NCBI GenBank assembly: GCA_913052435.1
Contig: CAJXDV010000025.1
Coordinates: forward strand, 1 to 11,697
Direction of reading: 5' to 3'
DNA from: an uncultured Pelagibacteraceae bacterium
GTDB lineage: Bacteria; Pseudomonadota; Alphaproteobacteria; Pelagibacterales; Pelagibacteraceae
Length of the DNA: 11,697 nt
Shown one piece after another: positions 5,916-11,697 of the stretch. Position numbers and translations under genes: made by a program. The notes below the pieces were generated by a model. It was given only the letters and a program-made list of their open reading frames with translations. It had not been told where the DNA came from and searched no databases. The stretch's first letter is position 1. Each line of letters starts with the position of its first letter.

Positions 5916-8489
5916 TTAAGCTACCATGCTCTCGGCTTTTTGAAGATCGACAGCAACTAGCTGACTAATACCTTTTTCAGGCATAGTGACGCCATATAAT
6001 CTATCCATTTTTGACATGGTTAAAGCATGGTGGGTAACTATAATAAATCTTGTAGAAGTTATTTTTGTTAGTTCGGCAAGTAGATTACAAAATCTAGTTA
6101 CATTTGCGTCATCAAGAGGAGCATCAACTTCATCCAAAACACATATTGGAGATGGATTAGTTAAAAATACCGCAAAAATCAATGACAAAGCAGTCAAGGC
6201 TTGTTCTCCACCAGAAAGCAAAGTAATTGATTGAAGTCTTTTTCCAGGAGGGCTGACTAACATTTCTAGTCCAGCGTCCAAAGGATCATCAGAGTCCACT
6301 AGTTCTAATTTTGCATTACCACCATTAAATAACTGCGTATAAACTTCATTAAATTTTCTATTAACTTTTTCAAAAGCTTCAAGTAGTCTTTCACGACCTT
6401 TTTGATTTAACTCAGTTATACTTTCTTTTAGTTTAATTATAGCCGATACAAGATCTTGTCTATCTTGTTCCATTTTTTTTATCTCGAGTTCATATTTTGA
6501 AGTTTCTTCGTCAGCTCTTAAATTTACCGAACCCAATTTCTCTCTTTCTCTTTTTTTTTCATCTAGAAGCTCTTCTTGGGCGACTGTATCAGGAAATTCC
6601 TTTCCTTTTTCTAGATTGGAAAAATCAAGTAAATTATTTTCTTTTAAATTAAGTTCGGTCATAATTCTTTCAAGCAAATCATTTCTTCTTTTGTTTAATC
6701 CTTCAATAGTGGCACCAGAACTGGCTTTTCTTTCTCTTATTTCAATTGAATTTTCTTTTGTGCTATTTAGTTCATTTCTCAGGTTAATTATTTTTTCGTC
6801 AATTTTTTCAATTATAATTTCATTTTCATTTTTTTCTTTTTCAGAAATTCTTAAATTTTCTGAAATCTGACCTTTTTTTTCTGCTTGAGCTTGTGGTTGT
6901 TCTTCTAAATCATTTAATTTTAAATTCTGCTTATTTTTTCTATCATTTAATTCATGAACCATTTTTTCAGAATTATTAAGTAAATTTCTCCAGCTTTCAA
7001 TTTCCTTATCAATTATTTTTATTCTTTCGTTTCTCTTAACAGACTCTCTTTTTATATTTTGGTTTTTACTATAATTTTCTGCGTAATCATCTTGCAGTTT
7101 TTTAATTAGTTCATTTTTTGAAGTTAAAGTGGAAATTAAATCATTACTTTCAATATCTTTAATTTTTATACTTAAAAAAGATAAACTAATCTTACATTCT
7201 TCCAAGAAAACTATTGCATCTTTACTATTATTTTCAGAAATTAAAATTTTAGCTTTTTCTAATTGTTCTTTTGCCGTGTTAATAGTTTCAATATTTTTTT
7301 GCAAGATGTCTGAATTAAAGTTTTCAAGCAAAATATCCATTCTTTCTTGTTCATTTTTTAGCTTTGATTTAGCTAATTCTAAATCTTGATTAGATAGCTT
7401 TTCAGTTTCATAATATTTTGAGTCCGTCTCTATCAGTTCACTCTTTTCTTCTTTTAGTCTTTTTTCATTAGAATTTGCATCAATTATGATACTTTTTTCT
7501 CTATCAATATCTTCATCAATAACTTTTAGAGTATTTTTAATAGACCCTATTTCCTCTCTCATTCTTTCACTCTCTTTATCCAAACCTTTTAGTTCTAGGT
7601 TTAGTCTTTGTATTTTTGATAGGTTTTCAATATTTTTTTCTCTAATGGGCGTTGCTTTTTCAATTTCAGTCTTGATTTGTTTTTCTATTTCCTCAAGTTT
7701 ATTGTTAAATTGTTTAACCTTATCATCTGCTTCTGTATTTATTTCATTTTCTAATTCAATTTCATAATCAATTTCTATAAGTTTTAAATGATATAAGCCT
7801 GCTTCAATTTTTTTAATTTCTTCAGATATTGATTTATATCTAGCAGCTTCTTCCGCTTGTTTTTGTAAATTAACTAATTGTTTTTCCTGTTGTTTTCTTA
7901 ATTCGTCAGCTCTTTTTAAATTATTTTCTGCTGCACCCAATCTTAATTCTGCCTCATGTCTTCTTACATGAAGACCTGCAATGCCAGCAGCTTCTTCTAA
8001 AATTGCTCTTCGATCTACAGGTTTTGCTGTTACTAAAGCTCCAATTCTTCCTTGGCTAATCAAAGAAGGGGAATGCGCACCAGTTGATAAATCGGCAAAA
8101 AACATTTGAGCGTCTTTTGCTCTAACTTCCTTATCATTAATGTAAAATTTTGAACCTCTATCTTTTTCAATTTTACGTCTAATTTCAATTTCATCCAATT
8201 CGTTATATTGATGAGGTCCATCTTTATTTTCATTTGTCAAACTTATTGATACTTCTGCAATATTCTTTGAAGGTTTATTTGATGTTCCAGAAAAAATTAC
8301 ATCTTCCATTCCTGAACCTCTCATGCTTTTTGCAGACGTTTCCCCCATACACCATCTTAATGACTCAACTATATTTGATTTTCCACAGCCATTAGGACCA
8401 ACAATACCTGTTAACCCTTCTTCTATAAGAAAGTTAGTTTTTTCTGCAAAAGATTTAAATCCATTTAACTGGATTTTTTTAAACTCCAT
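5916..8489 (-). CDS. smc: SMC-type chromosome segregation ATPase, short form without a recognisable hinge
   Basis: Both halves of the SMC ATPase head are present and intact. At the N terminus are MEFKKIQLNGFKSFAEKT, Walker A GPNGCGKSN (31-39), SLISQGRIGALV (142-153; Q-loop region) and RRAILEEAAGIAGL (160-173). At the C terminus are LGSVNLRADEE (652-662), signature LLSGGEQALTALSL (757-770), Walker B ICVLDEVDAPLDDANV (782-797) and the IVTHH switch (817-821). The C-terminal wording is that of alphaproteobacterial SMC. Bacterial SMC usually has about 1,150-1,190 residues; this has 857. The region between the heads (about 175-700) is almost entirely charged coiled coil. The globular hinge expected at its centre, including the alphaproteobacterial PIANQVKV/GYERAL-type sequence, is not seen; residues about 390-450 form only a short low-charge bend. 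The head halves are in one frame with no stop, so this is not a broken gene. It starts 8 bp after dsbA and ends 4 bp before atpI. Confidence 0.93.
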   Translation of the reverse strand: MEFKKIQLNGFKSFAEKTNFLIEEGLTGIVGPNGCGKSNIVESLRWCMGETSAKSMRGSGMEDVIFSGTSNKPSKNIAEVSISLTNENKDGPHQYNELDEIEIRRKIEKDRGSKFYINDKEVRAKDAQMFFADLSTGAHSPSLISQGRIGALVTAKPVDRRAILEEAAGIAGLHVRRHEAELRLGAAENNLKRADELRKQQEKQLVNLQKQAEEAARYKSISEEIKKIEAGLYHLKLIEIDYEIELENEINTEADDKVKQFNNKLEEIEKQIKTEIEKATPIREKNIENLSKIQRLNLELKGLDKESERMREEIGSIKNTLKVIDEDIDREKSIIIDANSNEKRLKEEKSELIETDSKYYETEKLSNQDLELAKSKLKNEQERMDILLENFNSDILQKNIETINTAKEQLEKAKILISENNSKDAIVFLEECKISLSFLSIKIKDIESNDLISTLTSKNELIKKLQDDYAENYSKNQNIKRESVKRNERIKIIDKEIESWRNLLNNSEKMVHELNDRKNKQNLKLNDLEEQPQAQAEKKGQISENLRISEKEKNENEIIIEKIDEKIINLRNELNSTKENSIEIRERKASSGATIEGLNKRRNDLLERIMTELNLKENNLLDFSNLEKGKEFPDTVAQEELLDEKKREREKLGSVNLRADEETSKYELEIKKMEQDRQDLVSAIIKLKESITELNQKGRERLLEAFEKVNRKFNEVYTQLFNGGNAKLELVDSDDPLDAGLEMLVSPPGKRLQSITLLSGGEQALTALSLIFAVFLTNPSPICVLDEVDAPLDDANVTRFCNLLAELTKITSTRFIIVTHHALTMSKMDRLYGVTMPEKGISQLVAVDLQKAESMVA

Positions 8490-8497
8490 TCACTAAC

Positions 8498-9079
8498 TTA
8501 TATCAGTTTTTCTAAATATTTTTTCAATTTTTTATAGTTTGATGGATTTTCGAACTTTTCTCCGTTAATAATTAATGTGGGAGTTGCTTCTATTTTAAAC
8601 TTTTTAGCACCCTCGATTCGGTCCTCCAATATATGATCTTCAACTTGCTTATTATTCAGACATTGATCGGGATCTAAATTAAAATTAGATTTTTCAATAA
8701 AGTTTTTAATATTTTTATTTAGCTCATCAATTGAATTTCCTTTAATCCATTTTCTTTGATTATTAAATAAATAATGAAGAATTTCTGAATTTCCATCATT
8801 TTTACAGTGTGCTATTTTTGATGCATTAAGCGATGCAATGTCTAGAGGAAAGTTTCTGAACTCAATATACACATGGCCTTTTTCTATGAAGTCTTCCTTC
8901 AAGTTAGGATAAATATTTTTATGAAAGTTTGCACAATGGCTGCACGTTAAAGACTCGAACACTATCAGTTTAATTTTTGCATCTACATTTCCTTCAAAGA
9001 TTGGTTTAACTTCTGCATTAGAATTTGCTGATAATAAATAAAGTAGAATAAAAAGAGTTGTAATTATTGTTTTTTTCAT
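8498..9079 (-). CDS. DsbA-family periplasmic thiol:disulfide oxidoreductase
   Basis: This is a secreted thioredoxin-fold protein of 193 residues. Residues 1-22 form a clear signal peptide (MKKTIITTLFILLYLLSANSNA, with ANA as the likely cleavage site). The redox motif is C46-S-H-C49 in FESLTCSHCANFH, and the cis-proline loop is ATPTLIING (165-173; P167). The helical insertion between these is typical of DsbA. Two further cysteines, C92 and C140, fall where alphaproteobacterial DsbA homologues carry a second, structural disulfide. It probably oxidises cysteines of exported proteins, with a DsbB partner outside the window. It sits between dciA and smc, an arrangement recurrent in alphaproteobacteria. 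Its ATG overlaps the dciA stop (ATGA). It could instead be an isomerase-like relative; the CSHC dipeptide alone does not settle this. Confidence 0.9.
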   Translation of the reverse strand: MKKTIITTLFILLYLLSANSNAEVKPIFEGNVDAKIKLIVFESLTCSHCANFHKNIYPNLKEDFIEKGHVYIEFRNFPLDIASLNASKIAHCKNDGNSEILHYLFNNQRKWIKGNSIDELNKNIKNFIEKSNFNLDPDQCLNNKQVEDHILEDRIEGAKKFKIEATPTLIINGEKFENPSNYKKLKKYLEKLI

Positions 9080-9558
9080 TTTGTTTTATATAGTTTGCTT
9101 AACTCTAATAAAGATTTTTTAATTTTGTCATTCTTAATATTAGTAATCTGTTTTATATGTTTACTTTTTGTCGCATTAGTGTCTTTTTTTCTAGTAGTTT
9201 TTTCATATTGGTCTTCAAAAGTATTTAATTTTATGTTTTCAACGACATTATAACCAAAATATGCATTCATTTTTTTTATGATAGTTTTTTTTGAATATTC
9301 CAAGTCAACTTCTCTTCCTCTTTTAACCATGATGTTTAAACAGCTTCCAGTTAATTTACTTGAATTTTTGAAAGACTTTGGGTAGCAAGCTCCAAACAAT
9401 TCATTCCCAACAATATATTTCCAATTATCCAAAGTCTTCGAATATATATGGCCTTTTTTGATAAGTATTTTTTTTGCCTTTGTGGGTAAAGTATTTTTAA
9501 AAGATCTTAATCCTTGAATGGTTTTATTTCTCTGCTTAGTATTATATTTGAGACTCAT
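9076..9558 (-). CDS. dciA: DciA-like DUF721 protein, probable replicative helicase operator
   Basis: The 160-residue protein matches the DUF721 pattern: a tryptophan helix followed by VG (DNWKYIVGNELFGACYP, 44-60), then a beta-rich core with L-x-I-x-V (SCLNIMVKRGREVDLEY, 72-88). A helix and a final strand follow (KTIIKKMNAYFGYNVVENIKL, split at 91-101 and 102-111). DUF721 proteins include DciA, which helps load DnaB helicase in bacteria lacking DnaC/DnaI. The N terminus is basic and the C-terminal 45 residues are lysine-rich and probably disordered. Its position next to mutY and ahead of dsbA-smc is the usual alphaproteobacterial context for this family. The ATG at 9558 directly abuts the divergent mutY ATG. 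There is no Shine-Dalgarno sequence and no other suitable methionine near the N terminus. The family call is good; the DciA function is inferred from the family. Confidence 0.82.
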   Translation of the reverse strand: MSLKYNTKQRNKTIQGLRSFKNTLPTKAKKILIKKGHIYSKTLDNWKYIVGNELFGACYPKSFKNSSKLTGSCLNIMVKRGREVDLEYSKKTIIKKMNAYFGYNVVENIKLNTFEDQYEKTTRKKDTNATKSKHIKQITNIKNDKIKKSLLELSKLYKTK

Positions 9559-10548
9559 ATGAATAGCGAAAACATATCAAAAAAAATTCTACATTGGTAT
9601 GATAATAATAAAAGGTTTTTACCTTGGAGGAAAAAAGTTTCAAAAAAACAAAGAGAATATTTTACATTGGTTAGCGAGTTTATGCTTCAACAAACTCAAG
9701 TCAAAACTGTAATTCCTTATTTTATTAATTTTATAAATAAAATTCCTGATTTGGATAATTTAGCCAAAATTAAAGATAGCATTCTAATGAAATGTTGGGA
9801 AGGATTGGGATATTATTCCAGAGCTAGAAATTTAAAAAAAACAGCTATAAGAATTACAAATGAATATAGAGGTAGATTACCTTCTACAATTGAAGAATTA
9901 AAATCATTACCTGGTGTTGGCGATTATACTTCAAGAGCAATAATGGCAATTGTCTTCAATAAAAAAATGATTCCATTAGATGGAAATATAGAGAGAATAT
10001 TAAAAAGAGTTTTTTATTTAAGAAAAGAAAATGAGATATCAAAGCAACATTTAAACAATAAGAAATCTTTTTTTGGAACAACAAACAGATCAAATGATTA
10101 TGTTCAAGCTATTATGGAAATTGGAGCTTTAATTTGTAAACCGTATCATCCTTTATGTTTTCAATGTCCACTTTCAATAAATTGTATCTCTTTTAAAAAA
10201 AATGATTTTGAAGTTAAAATAAAAAATAAATTAAACAAAACTAAATACTTTGAAGCAATAATTTATCAAAATAAAAATAAATATTTGTTAGTAAAAAATG
10301 ATAAATTTAATTTTCTGAAAAATATGCCAATTTTTCCAATGACAGAAGTAAAAGAAAAAAAATATAAAAATTCAAATAATAAAAAAATTAATATTAAATT
10401 ATCAAATATGGATATGAAAATAATTTTAAATAAGATTAATAAATTACCAAAAATAAAAAATAAAATTTTACTTAAAAAAAATCATACACAGTCAACAATT
10501 TTACCTTCTTTTACCAAAAAAATATTTAGTTCAGTCTCTAAGATCTAA
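9559..10548 (+). CDS. mutY: A/G-specific adenine DNA glycosylase
   Basis: MutY removes adenine mispaired with 8-oxoguanine. From ATG 9559 the protein has 329 residues. In order it shows FLPWR (20-24), catalytic E40 in VSEFMLQQTQVKTV, CWEGLGYYSRARNL (79-92), the helix-hairpin-helix LPGVGDYTSRA (117-127) and catalytic D141 in PLDGNIERIL. The [4Fe-4S] loop is C193-x6-C200-x2-C203-x5-C209. The C-terminal NUDIX-like domain (about 228-329) is weakly conserved, with FNFLKNMPIFP at 250-260 in place of the family's tryptophan-rich WGGLWEFP and one histidine (H309) at the possible FSH-loop position. An upstream TTG at 9514 is in frame, but it would add 15 residues overlapping dciA and place them before the conserved start region, so 9559 is preferred. 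The stop TAA shares a base with the ATG of the pseudogene downstream. Confidence 0.96.
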   Translation: MNSENISKKILHWYDNNKRFLPWRKKVSKKQREYFTLVSEFMLQQTQVKTVIPYFINFINKIPDLDNLAKIKDSILMKCWEGLGYYSRARNLKKTAIRITNEYRGRLPSTIEELKSLPGVGDYTSRAIMAIVFNKKMIPLDGNIERILKRVFYLRKENEISKQHLNNKKSFFGTTNRSNDYVQAIMEIGALICKPYHPLCFQCPLSINCISFKKNDFEVKIKNKLNKTKYFEAIIYQNKNKYLLVKNDKFNFLKNMPIFPMTEVKEKKYKNSNNKKINIKLSNMDMKIILNKINKLPKIKNKILLKKNHTQSTILPSFTKKIFSSVSKI

Positions 10549-10742
10549 TGAAAAAAATAGCAATTATTGGAGCTGGAATTTCAGGTTTGTATCCTGCTAA
10601 TTTGTAGGAAATGGATCATTGCTTTGAATATAAAATTTATGAAAAACGTCAAAAATTTAATTTAGAAAAAAGTTATGGAATACAGCTTTTAGTTAATAGT
10701 ATTAAACTGCTAAATAAAATAGGTTTTAAATATTTTTACTAA
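10548..10742 (+). pseudogene. Decayed 5' fragment of a FAD-dependent monooxygenase gene
   Basis: An ATG overlapping the mutY stop (TAATG) opens MKKIAIIGAGISGLYPANL, the dinucleotide-binding GxGxxG start of a FAD-binding monooxygenase (UbiH / salicylate-hydroxylase type). A TAG at 10605-10607 stops it after 19 codons. The same frame continues without a shift to 10742 and still reads like the family: KIYEKRQKF (second strand ending in the adenosine-binding Glu), then SYGIQLLVNSIKLLNKIGFKYF, matching the GxGIxLxxNxxxxLxxLG segment. The family needs about 350-400 residues; here at most 64 codons remain and the rest is absent. The remnant runs into the 3' end of ccrM, sharing 17 bp tail to tail. 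A single nonsense change plus a 3' deletion explains it. A sequencing error at the TAG would not rescue it, since the C-terminal five-sixths is missing. Confidence 0.82.
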
Positions 10743-11697
10743 GAAATTTTTGTCTTAGATTATCAATTGGAATCATTGATCCATTGATGCTGCAATGCCA
10801 ATATGTCCAACCATTATAGCTTTCTGTACCCATAATTTTTGCAGCAACTTTATGAATGGATCCCTCAGATTGTTTATGTTTAATACTTCCATCAGCCATA
10901 ATTTTAGCGTTAAATTTTTTCTTTAGATCAAAAATACTACTTCCAGGTTTAATAATACCTAACTCAACCAAAGAACCGAAAGGTACTCTAGGTTTAGATT
11001 TGTTGTTTTGTATTGTGTCTAAATAGTTATCTTCAATTATTTTAGTTTTCTTAATTCTATCATTTGCTGCTTTAAAATATTTTTTATCTTTTTCGATACC
11101 ATAGTATTTTCTACCTAATTTTTTAGCTACAACTGCGGTCGTTCCAGTTCCTAAAAATGGATCAAATATTGCATCTCCTTTACTTGTAGTTGCCAATATA
11201 ATTCTGTGCAAAAGCGACTCAGGTTTTTGAGTTGAATGAACTTTTTTTCCATTTTTTTTTAATCTTTCTTTTCCATTGCATATTGGAAATGACCAATCTG
11301 ATCTCATTTGCAAATCATCATTAAGACATTTTAAAGATTGATAATTAAAGGTATATTTTGATTTTTTATTCTTAGAGGCCCAAATCAAAGTTTCATGAGC
11401 ATTTGTAAATCTTGTACCTCTAAAATTAGGCATTGGATTGTTTTTTCTCCAAATAACATCATTAAGTATCCAATAATTTAAATTTTGTAAGTGATATCCC
11501 AGTCTAAAAATATTATGATAAGATCCAATAACCCATATACTTCCGTTATCTTTCAAAATTCTTTTGCATTCACTTAACCATTTCAAACAGAAATCATCAT
11601 AATGTTTAAAGCTTTCGAATTGATCCCACTTGTCATCAACTCCATTTACTTTACTATCATCTGGTCGTCTTAATTTTTCTCCAATCTGCATATTGTA
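10726..11697 (-). CDS. ccrM: CcrM-type DNA adenine methyltransferase, 5' end outside the window
   Basis: This is a beta-class N6-adenine methyltransferase; CcrM methylates GANTC and is a cell-cycle regulator in alphaproteobacteria. The frame is open to the right edge: two codons before the ATG at 11691 read Tyr-Asn, the end of the catalytic DPPYN motif, so that ATG is internal and about 30 N-terminal residues are missing. Counting from it: KWDQFESF (21-28), SIWVIGSYHNIFRLG (51-65), NDVIWRKNNPMPNFRGTRF (77-95), NAHETLIWA (97-105), HSTQKPESLLHRII (152-165) and the AdoMet motif FDPFLGTGTTAVVAKKLGR (176-194). The C-terminal RAMA-like extension is complete (FGSLVELGIIKPG, 238-250; GSIHKVAAKIMG and NGWTYWH, 277-299). 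It is convergent with mutY and the pseudogene. GANTC specificity is inferred from the family. Confidence 0.95.
   Translation of the reverse strand, partial: YNMQIGEKLRRPDDSKVNGVDDKWDQFESFKHYDDFCLKWLSECKRILKDNGSIWVIGSYHNIFRLGYHLQNLNYWILNDVIWRKNNPMPNFRGTRFTNAHETLIWASKNKKSKYTFNYQSLKCLNDDLQMRSDWSFPICNGKERLKKNGKKVHSTQKPESLLHRIILATTSKGDAIFDPFLGTGTTAVVAKKLGRKYYGIEKDKKYFKAANDRIKKTKIIEDNYLDTIQNNKSKPRVPFGSLVELGIIKPGSSIFDLKKKFNAKIMADGSIKHKQSEGSIHKVAAKIMGTESYNGWTYWHCSINGSMIPIDNLRQKFLSKNI

Noticed and set aside
6616..7767. Plus-strand serine/phenylalanine/leucine-rich open frames opposite smc
   Set aside because: Their composition is the complement of the lysine/glutamate coiled coil of SMC; there is no independent evidence for genes.
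5916..8489. SMC shortening as a frameshift or assembly error
   Set aside because: A single frame carries both head halves with continuous coiled coil; an accidental deletion that kept frame and heptad character throughout is less likely, though comparison with relatives would settle it.
9514..9558. TTG start giving mutY 15 extra N-terminal residues
   Set aside because: The extra residues overlap dciA, lack a good ribosome site and precede the normal MutY beginning; the ATG at 9559 fits family length.
9611..9626. Short inverted repeat AAGGTTTTTACCTT as an operator or attenuator for dciA
   Set aside because: The stem is only 5 bp, it encodes conserved MutY residues (KRFLPW), and such short palindromes are frequent by chance in this composition.
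1..11697. Defence island, prophage, insertion sequence, CRISPR array or biosynthetic cluster
   Set aside because: Every long frame is a recognisable housekeeping gene, there are no repeats with regular spacing, no transposase or integrase, and the methyltransferase is of the cell-cycle CcrM type with no restriction partner in the window.

Overview
The window is a compact, strongly A+T-rich stretch of an alphaproteobacterial chromosome. The alphaproteobacterial signs are a split F0 operon with both b and b' subunits (atpI-B-E-F'-F, with no F1 genes beside it), a CcrM-type GANTC adenine methyltransferase, an APH-fold ThrB, and the order mutY / DUF721 (dciA) / dsbA / smc. The A/T bias, lysine- and asparagine-rich proteins, near-zero gaps and overlapping start/stop codons fit a streamlined marine lineage of the SAR11 (Pelagibacterales) kind. 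That placement is an inference from content and composition; no marker gene was compared.

Layout, left to right. (1) Bases 1-1070, + strand: the 3' part of thrC (threonine synthase), starting just before its PLP lysine. (2) Bases 1084-3421, - strand: ispH-thrB-rnhA, joined by two TAATG stop/start overlaps and preceded by a good sigma70-type promoter (3481-3509) that is bracketed by two exact 11-bp direct repeats. (3) Bases 3559-9558, - strand: dciA-dsbA-smc-atpI-atpB-atpE-atpF'-atpF, six kilobases with no gap above about 21 bp, so probably one transcription unit with possible internal promoters. (4) Bases 9559-10548, + strand: mutY, whose ATG abuts the opposing dciA ATG. (5) Bases 10548-10742, + strand: a decayed 5' fragment of a FAD-dependent monooxygenase. 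(6) Bases 10726-11697, - strand: ccrM, running off the right edge.

Functional themes: threonine synthesis (thrB and thrC are both present but on opposite strands), isoprenoid precursor synthesis (ispH), RNA:DNA hybrid removal (rnhA), chromosome replication, segregation and repair (dciA, smc, mutY, ccrM), periplasmic thiol oxidation (dsbA) and the membrane sector of ATP synthase.

Most genes are ordinary housekeeping genes. The points worth a second look are an SMC protein of 857 residues that appears to lack the hinge domain, the zero-gap divergent dciA/mutY start, the monooxygenase pseudogene between mutY and ccrM, the repeats around the ispH promoter, and the placement of the F0 genes 4 bp behind smc. 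I saw no defence system, mobile element, CRISPR array, tRNA or rRNA. The only stretch longer than 100 bp without a gene is 3422-3558.
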